Part shown: positions 1 through 8,128 of the stretch, piece by piece
How positions within the stretch are numbered: position 1 is the first letter of the stretch
Layout of the letters: each line of letters begins with the position of its first letter
Assembly: GCA_018334495.1 (NCBI GenBank)
Contig: JAGXLV010000024.1
Location: forward strand, 1-34,809
Length of the DNA: 34,809 bases
DNA from: Oleiphilaceae bacterium
GTDB lineage: Bacteria > Pseudomonadota > Gammaproteobacteria > Pseudomonadales > Oleiphilaceae
Reading direction: 5' to 3'
Position numbers and translations under genes: made by a program
Notes under the pieces: generated by a model
Told to the model about the DNA's origin: nothing
Database searches by the model: none
Seen by the model: only the letters and a program-made list of their open reading frames with translations

Positions 1-527
1 ATTCGGTGGCTTTCGTGCGGCAATATACCGACGGCAACCTGGCAGCAACCATTACGCCCCAGCATCTTATATACAACCGCAATCACCTGTTGGTTGGCGG
101 TATTCGTCCACACCTGTACTGCCTGCCGATTTTGAAACGCAATTTACACCAACAAGCCATTCAGGATGCGGTAATCAGCGGCGATACACGATTTTTCCTG
201 GGTACCGATTCCGCGCCCCATGCCCGACATCACAAGGAAGCCGCATGCGGTTGTGCCGGCTGCTACTCGGCGTTCAGCGCCATCGAGCTTTACGCCGAAG
301 CCTTCGAGGAACTGGGTGTGTTGAATAAGTTGGAAGCCTTTGCCAGTTTTAACGGGGCCGATTTTTACGGACGACCCCGCAATACCGATACCATCACTCT
401 GGTGCGAGAGGACTGGCAGATTCCCACCAGCCTGCCGCTGGGTGGTGACGACATTGTGCCCCTGCGGGCTGGCGAGACTCTGCGTTGGCGCCTGACCGAC
501 GCAACAAAAACAGACCAAGGAGTTTGA
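1..527 (+). CDS. pyrC: Dihydroorotase (homodimeric type), C-terminal part, cut by window edge
   Basis: Dihydroorotase interconverts N-carbamoyl-L-aspartate and dihydroorotate in cytoplasmic pyrimidine synthesis. The reading frame is open from the first bases of the window, so the N-terminal half, including the metal-binding HxH, lies upstream. What remains matches the E. coli-type PyrC C-terminus closely: ATITPQHL, the NRNHLLVGG segment, [12 protein letters not shown], and [13 protein letters not shown], which carries the conserved active-site Asp, followed by the CGCAGC cysteine cluster typical of this subfamily. The end is the TGA at 525-527. The next gene, rnt, begins on the very next base, so the two are probably co-transcribed. 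The identification is firm; only the missing N-terminus limits it. Confidence 0.95.
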   Translation, partial: SVAFVRQYTDGNLAATITPQHLIYNRNHLLVGGIRPHLYCLPILKRNLHQQAIQDAVISGDTRFFLGTDSAPHARHHKEAACGCAGCYSAFSAIELYAEAFEELGVLNKLEAFASFNGADFYGRPRNTDTITLVREDWQIPTSLPLGGDDIVPLRAGETLRWRLTDATKTDQGV

Positions 528-1184
528 GTGACTGAAGAAAAAACCTCTCCGTCCCCCATGGCAGCGCGATTCCGGGGTTTTTTGCCAGTTGTTGTGGATG
601 TGGAAACCGGGGGCTTCAATGCCCGGACAGACGCCCTTCTGGAAGTTGCCGCCGTCATGCTTGAGATCGACGAAAACGGCCTGCTGCAACGGGGCGAAAC
701 CCTGCTTCAGCAAATCGACCCCTTTGAAGGCGCGAACCTGGAACAGTCAGCACTGGACTTTACCGGCATTGATCCCTGGAGCCTGGACCGGGAAGCGGTA
801 CCAGAGCGGGAGGCCCTGAGCGAGATTTTCAGCGCCATTCGTAAACACGTTAAAAGTCAGGGCTGCAAACGCGCCATTCTTGTGGGCCATAATGCGACCT
901 TCGACCATAATTTCATGTTTGCAGCCGCGGACCGTGCCGATATCAGGCGCAATCCTTTTCACCCTTTCTCCACCTTCGACACCGCCACTCTGGCCGGCCT
1001 TGCTTACGGCCACACAGTGTTGGCGCAGGCGTGTAAGCTGGCGGGCATCCCGTTCAACAACAAGGAAGCTCATTCGGCCGCCTACGACGCCGAGAAAACC
1101 GCCGACCTGTTCTGCGGCATTGTAAATCGCTGGAAAGAACTCGGGGGCTTCCCTCCGCCACCGGTGCTGGCCGAGCCAGAATAA
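528..1184 (+). CDS. rnt: Ribonuclease T
   Basis: RNase T is a DEDDh 3'-5' exonuclease that trims the 3' ends of tRNAs and other stable RNAs. The 218-residue protein has the expected length and all five catalytic residues: D24 and E26 in [10 protein letters not shown]126 in [10 protein letters not shown]182 and D187 in [10 protein letters not shown]. The start is GTG at 528, with CCAAGGAG at 514-521 as ribosome binding site; it follows the pyrC stop without a gap. No other start fits as well. The pairing of pyrC and rnt is compact and suggests one transcript. The C-terminal proline-rich tail (FPPPPV) is also common in RNase T. Confidence 0.96.
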   Translation: MTEEKTSPSPMAARFRGFLPVVVDVETGGFNARTDALLEVAAVMLEIDENGLLQRGETLLQQIDPFEGANLEQSALDFTGIDPWSLDREAVPEREALSEIFSAIRKHVKSQGCKRAILVGHNATFDHNFMFAAADRADIRRNPFHPFSTFDTATLAGLAYGHTVLAQACKLAGIPFNNKEAHSAAYDAEKTADLFCGIVNRWKELGGFPPPPVLAEPE

Positions 1185-1204
1185 ACATCACAAACGAAAA
1201 ATCC

Positions 1205-1232
1205 CGTCGCAACTACTTGTCTCGTCGCAACT
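1205..1232. repeat. Short direct repeat, two 10-base copies
   Basis: CGTCGCAACT occurs at 1205-1214 and again at 1223-1232, an 18-base period. It lies between the convergent rnt and peroxiredoxin genes. No function is evident. It may be chance, or a leftover of local duplication. Confidence 0.4.
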
Positions 1233-1287
1233 GAAGGACGTGCGCAGTCTCCGGCAGGTCGCTGGCGGCAGCAAGTGAAGCTTTCAT
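1213..1287 (-). CDS. Possible 24-residue small protein downstream of the peroxiredoxin
   Basis: On the minus strand an ATG at 1287 opens 24 codons ending in TAG at 1213. AAGG lies about ten bases upstream and overlaps the peroxiredoxin stop codon (TAAGG), so it could be translated as the second cistron. The peptide starts MKASLAAASDLPETAH and ends in a basic LQLRRDK. No family is recognised. Short open frames like this arise by chance, so this is only a candidate. Confidence 0.2.
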   Translation of the reverse strand: MKASLAAASDLPETAHVLQLRRDK

Positions 1288-1299
1288 GTCGTCGTCGCC

Positions 1300-1830
1300 T
1301 TAGGCTAAACCGGTCGGGCTGACTTCGCCGGGCGTCCCCTGGGATTCAAGCGCATCAATCAAGCGCAACAGTTCATCGATATTACGTGCCAGAGCCACGT
1401 CGTTGATGACCTGGGACCGGATCAGGCCAGTCTTGTCGATCAAAAAGGCGCCAGGGTAAGCCATGCCTGCGGGCGACTCCACATCAAAGGCCCTGACGAT
1501 GTCATGGTTCAGGTCTGACGCCATAATAAAGGCCACCGGACCGATGCCGCCTTGTTCTTCCGGAGTGTTGCGCCAGGCGTTGTGGCTGAAATGCGAATCG
1601 ACAGACACGCAGATCACCTCAACTCCGCGTTGCTCAAAGGCTTCTGCTCTGTGATTCAAAGCGATCAACTCCAACCGGCAAACAGAAGTGAAATCCAGCG
1701 AATAAAAGAAAATCAGCGCCGGCCTGCTTTGAATGCGTTCCGCCAGACTGAACTCCTCGACAAGGGTGCCGTCGCCCATAATCGCCGGTACAGTGAAATC
1801 AGGAGCGGGCCTGCCTACCAATACGCCCAT
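1300..1830 (-). CDS. AhpC/Prx-family peroxiredoxin-like protein with altered active site
   Basis: Family members reduce hydroperoxides with a peroxidatic cysteine. The 176-residue protein aligns along the whole 2-Cys peroxiredoxin fold: GRPAPDF at the start, FYSLDFTSVC with the candidate peroxidatic C51, the DSHFSHNAWRNTP segment, FLIDKTG and a C-terminal GEVSP tail. Several hallmarks differ. The motif PxxxTxxC reads with S44 in place of proline; the usual CPTE is CRLE; the conserved Arg before the LFLID strand is P126; and the resolving cysteine of GEVCP is S171. The only other cysteine is C74. The start is ATG 1830, preceded by AAGGAAAAT; the open frame continues upstream to 1980 but without homology. 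Function as a normal 2-Cys peroxidase is doubtful; 1-Cys activity or a non-catalytic role are alternatives. Confidence 0.85.
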   Translation of the reverse strand: MGVLVGRPAPDFTVPAIMGDGTLVEEFSLAERIQSRPALIFFYSLDFTSVCRLELIALNHRAEAFEQRGVEVICVSVDSHFSHNAWRNTPEEQGGIGPVAFIMASDLNHDIVRAFDVESPAGMAYPGAFLIDKTGLIRSQVINDVALARNIDELLRLIDALESQGTPGEVSPTGLA

Positions 1831-1942
1831 GGTATTTTCCTTACAAGAAACGATGATGAGTAATGTCGGGAACTGTGCGGCTTGCAGCCCCCATGCCAGC
1901 GCTGAACGGTCTGGGGGCCGGCAACCTCCGTCTTCAACAGCA

Positions 1943-1967
1943 AAACCCGGCCTGTTGCGCCGGGTTT
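1943..1967 (-). terminator. Rho-independent terminator of the fatty acyl reductase gene
   Basis: AAACCCGGC at 1943-1951 pairs perfectly with GCCGGGTTT at 1959-1967 across a seven-base loop. Read on the minus strand the stem ends in a short T run, about 80 bases past the reductase stop codon at 2049. It separates the reductase from the peroxiredoxin, which therefore needs its own promoter in 1831-1942. Confidence 0.7.
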
Positions 1968-2048
1968 CAGGGTTTCTCAAGATACCAGAGGCCGTCGCCC
2001 CCAGGGGCGTCGGGGCAACAAGCCAGCCGCGCCCGTTTGCGGAGACTC

Positions 2049-4034
2049 TTACCAGTGTATGCCGCGCATGATTGCGGCGAACGCCATCTGCTCGTTGGAG
2101 ACCTTCGGGCGTTTCCCGCCACGGCGGGCACCTGCGGTCGGCGAATCCGGGAACATCCGATAGCCGGTATTCATGACAATCTCGCCCATCTTCGGCGCTA
2201 CCGCGTGCAAAACCTGAGCGAAGGTGCCCAGCCGTGTCGCTATACGCTTGGGCCTGTAGACAATCGCATCGGCCACAAGATCGGCGGCTTCTTCCGGCGC
2301 CAGAGTCGGCACTTGATCATAAATCTTGGTAGGCGCGATCATTGGCGTTTTGACCAGGGGCATGTTGATGGTCGTAAAGGTCACGTGCTGATCAGACCAT
2401 TCGGCCGCTGCGCAACGGCTGAACGCATCCAGAGCCGACTTGGAAGCCACGTAAGCCGCAAACCGCGGCGCGTTAGTGAGCACGCCAATGGACGATATAT
2501 TGACCACATGGCCGCCGCCACGCTCGAGCATGGAAGGCGCAAAACCCATGATCAGCCGCAGGGAGCCAAAGAAGTTGAGCTGCATGGTGCGCTCGAAATC
2601 GTGGAACCGGTCAAAAGACAGATTCAGTGAGCGACGGATGGAACGGCCGGCATTGTTGATCAGATAATCCACATGCCCGTGATTTTCCAGCACTGTCTTG
2701 ACGAAGTTATCGTTATCCTCCATGTCCGCAAAGTCGCAGCGGTAGGAATACACTTCAGCACCCCGATCCTGAAGTTGCTTGGTCACTTCAGCCAGCCGCT
2801 CCCGCTTGCGGGCGCCAATCACAAGTATGGCACCGGCATCGGCAAGTCGCTGCGCTGTTGCAAGGCCGATACCGGAAGTGCCGCCGCTGATGACACAGAT
2901 TCGCCCTTCAACGGCCCCACGCAGGGTTCGGTCCTTAAACAGGTCCGGGTCAAGGTTGCGCTCCCAGAAGTCCCAGATGGCGGGGGCGTAATCCGGCAAC
3001 CGGGGCACACTGATACCCGTATCCTTCAGCACTCGCTCGGTTTCCCGTGCATCAAAACGTGTGGGGTAATTGATAAAACCCAGTACTGAATCCGGAATAC
3101 CCATGTCATCCAGCACGGCGTTGGTCAGGCGCTTGACCGGCGGCAGATTCTTGAGGCTTTCCCGGATAAACGGCGGAATAAACCCGAACACACGGGAATC
3201 AATTCGCATTGCCATGCGCGGCGCATGACCGGCTTCGGCGAAAATATTCAGAATCTCGCCGACTTTGTAGGGCTTCGAATCCACAAGATGAAAGCAGTTT
3301 CCGTCTTCACCATCGAGATGGGCAATATAATCCATCGAGTCAACGACGAAATCCACCGGCACGACGTTCAGGTAACCGCCTTCAATACCAATCGTGGGCA
3401 CCCACTGGGGGAGAGCCCGACGGATTTTCTGAATGAGCTTGAAGAAATAGTAAGGCCCGTCAATTTTGTTCATTTCGCCGGTTGTCGAATCACCAATGAC
3501 CAGGCCCGGGCGATATATACGATGAGGCACCCGGCACTCTTCCCGCACCACCCTTTCGGATTCATGCTTGGTCATGAAATAAGGGTGTTCTAGGTGTTCG
3601 GCCTCTTCAAACATATCCTCGCGGAAAATACCTTCGAACATGCCGGCCGCTGCAATGGAAGAGACATGATGGAAACGCTTGGCTCCCATCGCCTCGGCGG
3701 CCTGGACGGCGTGACGGGTGCCTTCAATGTTGGCGACCGCCTGAGATTCCTCATTGGCGCCCATATCGTAAACAGCAGCCAGATGAAAAAAGTGATCAAT
3801 GTTGCCGTAGAGAGATTTCAGGTCTTGGTCGTCGAGGCCCAGATTGGGCTTGGCGAGATCACCGACCACGACTTTGATCTGCTCATCAGAGGCGTTCCAA
3901 CGCTCCTTGAGAGTGTCCAGTTTAAATCTGGACTCCTCACGCACGAGCACGTGAACCGTGCCGCCCCGCGCCAGTAGCTTTTCCACGAGAAAACGGCCTA
4001 TAAAGCCGGTGCCGCCTGTCAAAAAGTAATTCAT
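2049..4034 (-). CDS. Fatty acyl-CoA reductase (fatty alcohol-forming), two SDR domains
   Basis: By homology this enzyme reduces fatty acyl-CoA (or acyl-ACP) to fatty alcohol with NADPH, supplying alcohols for wax ester synthesis. At 661 residues it matches, from memory, the length and sequence of the Marinobacter enzyme Maqu_2220, including its start MNYFLTGGTGFIGRF and an end near MRGIxW. The N-terminal extended SDR domain has GxxGxxG at residues 7-13, HVSSIAAAG at 123-131 and YxxxK at Y152/K156. A second, classical SDR domain begins near residue 375 with GGTSGIG (384-390), NNAG (460-463), NISSIG and YxxxK at Y528/K532. Both NADP-binding halves look intact. AGGAT lies about ten bases before the ATG. 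It is monocistronic, ending at a clear terminator. No wax ester synthase lies in the window. Confidence 0.93.
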   Translation of the reverse strand: MNYFLTGGTGFIGRFLVEKLLARGGTVHVLVREESRFKLDTLKERWNASDEQIKVVVGDLAKPNLGLDDQDLKSLYGNIDHFFHLAAVYDMGANEESQAVANIEGTRHAVQAAEAMGAKRFHHVSSIAAAGMFEGIFREDMFEEAEHLEHPYFMTKHESERVVREECRVPHRIYRPGLVIGDSTTGEMNKIDGPYYFFKLIQKIRRALPQWVPTIGIEGGYLNVVPVDFVVDSMDYIAHLDGEDGNCFHLVDSKPYKVGEILNIFAEAGHAPRMAMRIDSRVFGFIPPFIRESLKNLPPVKRLTNAVLDDMGIPDSVLGFINYPTRFDARETERVLKDTGISVPRLPDYAPAIWDFWERNLDPDLFKDRTLRGAVEGRICVISGGTSGIGLATAQRLADAGAILVIGARKRERLAEVTKQLQDRGAEVYSYRCDFADMEDNDNFVKTVLENHGHVDYLINNAGRSIRRSLNLSFDRFHDFERTMQLNFFGSLRLIMGFAPSMLERGGGHVVNISSIGVLTNAPRFAAYVASKSALDAFSRCAAAEWSDQHVTFTTINMPLVKTPMIAPTKIYDQVPTLAPEEAADLVADAIVYRPKRIATRLGTFAQVLHAVAPKMGEIVMNTGYRMFPDSPTAGARRGGKRPKVSNEQMAFAAIMRGIHW

Positions 4035-4280
4035 TGATACACCATCCTGGTTGTCATTTTTTAATTGCCCGCGAGAGCCATGAATGTTGAACGATCTCTG
4101 GTCGCCTAAGTAACCGGTATTGTACTGAATTGGTGTTTTTATGTATTGCCGGTTTCGCGCCTTTCTCTTTAGACTTTTGATTCGAACTCATCATTAAAAG
4201 ATAGACATGAAAACGCACTGCATCCAGTGACATAATCAAGCCCATCAAAAAACGACACTTTCCCCAAACCGGATGTACCC

Positions 4281-4589
4281 ATGCCAAAACAGCCGCAACA
4301 AGATGCCAATGCCGACCGTTACATCGCCATAGCCCGAGCCTGCCTGAAAGCCATAAACGAAACTGCCTCCGATAATGGCACACAGGAAGAAAAAATCCAG
4401 GCTGTCTACCAGGCCATCGACGACGCCTTCAAACAGGAATTCGCTGACTACCGCCAATCCACTGAGGTGATGATCTCCGTATTGGAAAAGATCGCATCCG
4501 GCCAAATGGACGCCACAACCGCCCAAAGTCTGGCGCAAAAGACCCTGGAACAGCAGCCCAAGTCCACACGGCATTCCATTATCCACTAG
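4281..4589 (+). CDS. Small helical protein of unknown function
   Basis: This 102-residue protein is not recognised. The sequence is polar and predicted to be almost all helical, with no cysteine, signal peptide or membrane segment. It contains regular Ala/Gln/Glu/Lys spacing (RYIAIARACLKAINETA; KIQAVYQAIDDAFKQEFADY), which suggests a small helical bundle. It ends 23 bases before the pitrilysin-family protease, on the same strand, so the two may share a transcript. Codon use resembles that of the neighbours. The start ATG 4281 is the first in frame; its ribosome binding site is weak. A real gene is likely, given length, coding texture and its place upstream of a protease, but no role can be proposed. 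Confidence 0.7.
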   Translation: MPKQPQQDANADRYIAIARACLKAINETASDNGTQEEKIQAVYQAIDDAFKQEFADYRQSTEVMISVLEKIASGQMDATTAQSLAQKTLEQQPKSTRHSIIH

Positions 4590-4612
4590 CCATCGGCTAA
4601 GCGGAGTACCCC

Positions 4613-7453
4613 ATGAAGACACTGATGTCGATTACCAAAATACCCGTCCGGCACGGTTTGCTGGTCGTCCTGCTTTTACTATCGGGCCTTGCCCGGGCCG
4701 AAATTGAACCGATCAAGAGTCCGAACGACGACAACCTTTACCGCTACCTGACGCTTGATAACGGACTGGAAGTCTTGCTGATTTCCGACCCCGATTCCGA
4801 CAAGGCCGCCGCCTCTCTCGACGTGGCGGTGGGCAGCGGGGATGACCCTTCGGATCGTGAAGGACTTGCCCATTTCCTTGAACACATGCTCTTCCTGGGG
4901 ACCGAAAAATACCCCGATCCGGGCGAATATCAGCAATACATCAATAGCCATGGCGGCAGCCACAACGCCTTTACCGCCTTTCAGGACACCAACTATTTCT
5001 TCGACATCGAGGCGGAATTTCTAAAGCCCGCTCTCGATCGCTTTGCGCAGCAGTTTGCCGCCCCCTTGTTCACCAAAGCACTGGTGGAGCGGGAACGTCG
5101 GGCCGTGCATTCGGAGTTCAGCGCAAGCCTGAAAGACGATGGCCGGCGAATACACTCCGCCCGCAAAGCCGTCGCCAATCCGGATCACGCTTTCAGCCAG
5201 TTCGCCGTGGGTAACCTGACTACCCTGGAAGACACCGAAAGCAACCCCTTACGCCCGGATTTGCTGCAATTCTGGGAGGAAAACTACTCCGCCAATATCA
5301 TGGCCCTGGTGGTTTACGGACCGCAAACCCTCGATGAACTGGAAGCCATGGTGAAGCCCCGCTTCGGCGAGATCGAAAACCGTAAACTCGAACCCGCAGC
5401 TCATACCAAGCCGTTTTTCTCGCCCTCAACGCTGCCCAAGCGCCTGGAAGTCGAGGCCCTGAAAGACCTCCGGAAGCTTTCCCTGACCTTCCCGATTCCA
5501 TCAATGCGTGAGCACTATCTCAGCAAGCCCGAACGTTACGTCGCCAGCCTCCTCGGCCACGAGGGCCCGGGCAGCCTGTTTGACGTCTTGCGCAAAGCCG
5601 GCCTGGTGGAAAGTCTGTCTGCGGGCACTGGCACTGACACAGGTCACCACAGCACTCTTGAACTTTCCATGACACTGACACAGGAAGGGCTTGACGAGCA
5701 GGATAAAATTATCGCGCTGGCGTTCGACCATATTCAGAAAGTCCGTAATGAAGGCATCGATGAACGCCGCTTTGAAGAAATGCAGACCCTGGCCGAGATA
5801 GACTTCCGATTCCGGGAACGACCGTCGCCGGTTCAACTGGTCACGCAGCTTTCCATGCAGATGCATCAGGTAGCGCCGAAAGATGTATTGCGCGCTCCCT
5901 GGGTAATGGAAAAATACGCGCCGGATCTGTACGGGAAATTGCTCGACAGACTAAAGCCCGAAAATACACTGATCACGGTTGTCTCTCCTGAGTTGTCTTC
6001 AAAGAAAACCGAGCAGACCCAGTGGTATGAGACCGTCTACAGGGTTTCGGATTCCCAGCCGAAGACTCTGACCCAACCCGCTTTGCCTGAATTGACGGAT
6101 CAGCTGGCCTTGCCCGGGCCGAATCCGTTTATACCGGAAGACCTGGCCATGGTGACAGGCGAGACCATGGCGCACCCGGTTCAGTTTTCCGACTCAGAAA
6201 TCAAAGCAATGCCCATCTGGTATGCGCGCGACACCAGCTTTGACACGCCCCGCGCCAATCTCTTCGTGGGGCTGCGTTCTCCGGCCACCCTGGAATCGGC
6301 CCGCAACCACGTACTCACCCGCTTGCTGGTGGATGCCATCAACACCAACCTCAACGCCTACGCCTATCCGGCCCGGGAAGCCGGGCTCAGTTATGATGTC
6401 TACCCCCACATGCGCGGCGTGACGGTTCGGGTCGGCGGTTACAGCGACAAACTGGCCACCCTGCTCAGCCGCATTCTTGACGAAGTCGCGGAGCCAAAAA
6501 TCGACCGACAACGTTTTGAAATTGCCCGGCAGAACGTCATTGACGGTCTAAGAAACGAAGCCAAGGAAAGGCCAGTCAGACAAGCCTCCCAATTCCTCCA
6601 AAGTGCGCTGATCGAGGGCAGTTGGACCACCGACGAGAAACTGGAGGCCGCCCAGGCTGTAACCCTGGAGGACTTACGGGCCTTTGCCAGCCAGTTCCTG
6701 AGCAAGCTCGACCCGGTCATGCTGGCCCACGGCAACCTGACCGAAGCCTCGGCTCTCAATATCAGCGAGCGTGTTAAAGCCAACCTGTTGAATGGCAGTG
6801 AAACGGTGACGGTCACACGCAACAAAGTGCGCCAGCTGCCGGGCAGGGAAACCGAAGTAGAGCTGCAGGTGGACCACCCGGACACCGGGTACCTGCTCTA
6901 CGCCCAAGGCAATAACACCGATTATTCCACCCGTGCGGAATATCGCCTGCTGGCGCAGCTCATCAGCAGTCCTTTTTACGAAGAAATCCGAACCAACCAA
7001 CAGCTTGGCTATGTAGTTTACGCCACGGCCTATGAAATGCTGGAAACGCCGGCTCTGGGCTTTATTGTGCAATCCCCCGTCGCCGATGGGGACAAAATCA
7101 ATCAGGCCGTTGCCGCCTTTGCAACCGAGTTCGAGAGCGATCTGGCGGATCTGAGCGACGCCAGACTGAGCCGGCAGAAACAGGCAGTGAACAGCAAAAT
7201 TCTGGAGAAAGACCGGGAACTGTCGGAAGTGTCACAACGCTACTGGCAGGAAATCGACCGCTCGAACGCCAATTTCGATACCCGGGAGCAATTGGCGAAG
7301 GCCGTCTCGGAGACATCACTGGAGGCTCTGCGGGAAACCTACGGTTCCGCCGTGCTAAACCGCAATCGGGTGCTTGAAATCATCACAGTGCCGGGCCCGA
7401 CCACCAGCGACGCAATCATGGAGACCCTGCGGAAGCGCCCAAGCGTCGATTGA
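4613..7453 (+). CDS. Secreted pitrilysin/insulinase-family zinc protease (M16)
   Basis: M16A proteases are large clam-shell zinc peptidases that degrade peptides; the E. coli homologue (protease III, PtrA) is periplasmic. The 946-residue length fits four tandem M16 domains. The inverted zinc motif HxxEH is HFLEH at residues 87-91, and E168 follows exactly 76 residues later, the family spacing for the third zinc ligand. The second half carries the conserved QQLGYVVY segment of inactive M16 domains. Residues 1-29 form a Sec signal peptide (hydrophobic LLVVLLLLSGL, cleavage after ARA). GGAG lies seven bases before ATG 4613. The gene ends nine bases before the convergent DUF2064 gene. Calling it ptrA itself would go too far, as several M16A paralogues exist. 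Confidence 0.94.
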   Translation: MKTLMSITKIPVRHGLLVVLLLLSGLARAEIEPIKSPNDDNLYRYLTLDNGLEVLLISDPDSDKAAASLDVAVGSGDDPSDREGLAHFLEHMLFLGTEKYPDPGEYQQYINSHGGSHNAFTAFQDTNYFFDIEAEFLKPALDRFAQQFAAPLFTKALVERERRAVHSEFSASLKDDGRRIHSARKAVANPDHAFSQFAVGNLTTLEDTESNPLRPDLLQFWEENYSANIMALVVYGPQTLDELEAMVKPRFGEIENRKLEPAAHTKPFFSPSTLPKRLEVEALKDLRKLSLTFPIPSMREHYLSKPERYVASLLGHEGPGSLFDVLRKAGLVESLSAGTGTDTGHHSTLELSMTLTQEGLDEQDKIIALAFDHIQKVRNEGIDERRFEEMQTLAEIDFRFRERPSPVQLVTQLSMQMHQVAPKDVLRAPWVMEKYAPDLYGKLLDRLKPENTLITVVSPELSSKKTEQTQWYETVYRVSDSQPKTLTQPALPELTDQLALPGPNPFIPEDLAMVTGETMAHPVQFSDSEIKAMPIWYARDTSFDTPRANLFVGLRSPATLESARNHVLTRLLVDAINTNLNAYAYPAREAGLSYDVYPHMRGVTVRVGGYSDKLATLLSRILDEVAEPKIDRQRFEIARQNVIDGLRNEAKERPVRQASQFLQSALIEGSWTTDEKLEAAQAVTLEDLRAFASQFLSKLDPVMLAHGNLTEASALNISERVKANLLNGSETVTVTRNKVRQLPGRETEVELQVDHPDTGYLLYAQGNNTDYSTRAEYRLLAQLISSPFYEEIRTNQQLGYVVYATAYEMLETPALGFIVQSPVADGDKINQAVAAFATEFESDLADLSDARLSRQKQAVNSKILEKDRELSEVSQRYWQEIDRSNANFDTREQLAKAVSETSLEALRETYGSAVLNRNRVLEIITVPGPTTSDAIMETLRKRPSVD

Positions 7454-7472
7454 CGCGGACGTTTACGCGTCA
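7451..7472. terminator. Hairpin spanning the stop codons of two convergent genes
   Basis: TGACGCG at 7451-7457 pairs perfectly with CGCGTCA at 7466-7472 around an eight-base loop. The stem contains the protease stop codon (7451-7453) and the loop contains the stop of the opposing gene (7463-7465). There is no T run on either side, so intrinsic termination is only a guess. Confidence 0.4.
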
Positions 7473-8128
7473 GATTCAGAGGACGAGGCCTGGGTCATGA
7501 ACCTTTCCCAGTCCTCGATGTCGTCCACGTCCCAGCGGGGCTCGAGTAAGCTGACGCTCAAGCCTTCCGCCTCCAGGCGGTCACAGGTTTGGGCCATGAC
7601 CTGTGCGCTACCCCAGGCAATGCCCGCCAGCATGCCCGCGGTCACCCGGCGCGCACCCAGCAACACATAGCCACCATCATTGGACGGGCCGATCACGACA
7701 TCCGAATGATCCAGGGCTTCCGACGCTGCAAACACGTAAGCCGGCTCGACCGAGGGGCAATCGCTGCCGACGATAATCACCTTGCCATAACGACGGAGAT
7801 TGCCGGTGATTGCATCCAGCATGCGCGCACCCAGATCCCCGCCCGTCTGGGTTTTCTGAACAATGGCGCGCTGGCCCAGCGCCGCCACGAGATGGGTGGC
7901 TGGTTCAGGAACCTGCGACACGGCCCTGTCCCACCAAAACTGCATGGACAGCTCGGTGGCGGCCAGATGAGTCAGTACCGTGGTGGTCAGTTGCATGTGC
8001 GCTTTCATCGCGCCTGCCGCGCCCAATGCGGGAATCAGGCGGGTTTTGACCTCTCCCACTTCCGGCCATTTGGCAAATTGAATCAGCATCACATCACGGT
8101 GGGCGTCAGGATTGAGTCTTTCGGACAT
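7463..8128 (-). CDS. DUF2064 / TIGR04282 nucleotidyltransferase-like glycosyltransferase
   Basis: This 221-residue protein belongs to the DUF2064 family (TIGR04282, labelled arsenosugar biosynthesis glycosyltransferase), a GT-A/nucleotidyltransferase-like fold. Landmarks are FAKWPEVGEVKTRL near the N-terminus, the GSDCPS metal-site motif in the middle and GPSNDGGYVLLGA after it. It follows and overlaps the GT2 gene (8106-8849) by 23 bases, so the pair is translationally coupled. The ATG at 8128 is chosen; the open frame extends to a TTG at 8149, and an internal ATG at 8089 begins nearer to the family core. No ribosome binding site decides among them. The arsenosugar label comes from gene context in other organisms; no radical-SAM ArsS gene is seen here, so the real substrate is uncertain. 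Confidence 0.85.
   Translation of the reverse strand: MSERLNPDAHRDVMLIQFAKWPEVGEVKTRLIPALGAAGAMKAHMQLTTTVLTHLAATELSMQFWWDRAVSQVPEPATHLVAALGQRAIVQKTQTGGDLGARMLDAITGNLRRYGKVIIVGSDCPSVEPAYVFAASEALDHSDVVIGPSNDGGYVLLGARRVTAGMLAGIAWGSAQVMAQTCDRLEAEGLSVSLLEPRWDVDDIEDWERFMTQASSSESDA

Noticed and set aside
1300..1980. 226-residue version of the peroxiredoxin-like protein
   Set aside because: The extra 50 residues have no homology and cross the terminator loop; ATG 1830 has a good ribosome binding site.
1863..2630. 255-codon open frame on the plus strand over the terminator and the reductase end
   Set aside because: It runs across the terminator hairpin and antisense to the reductase; Arg/His-rich and without family.
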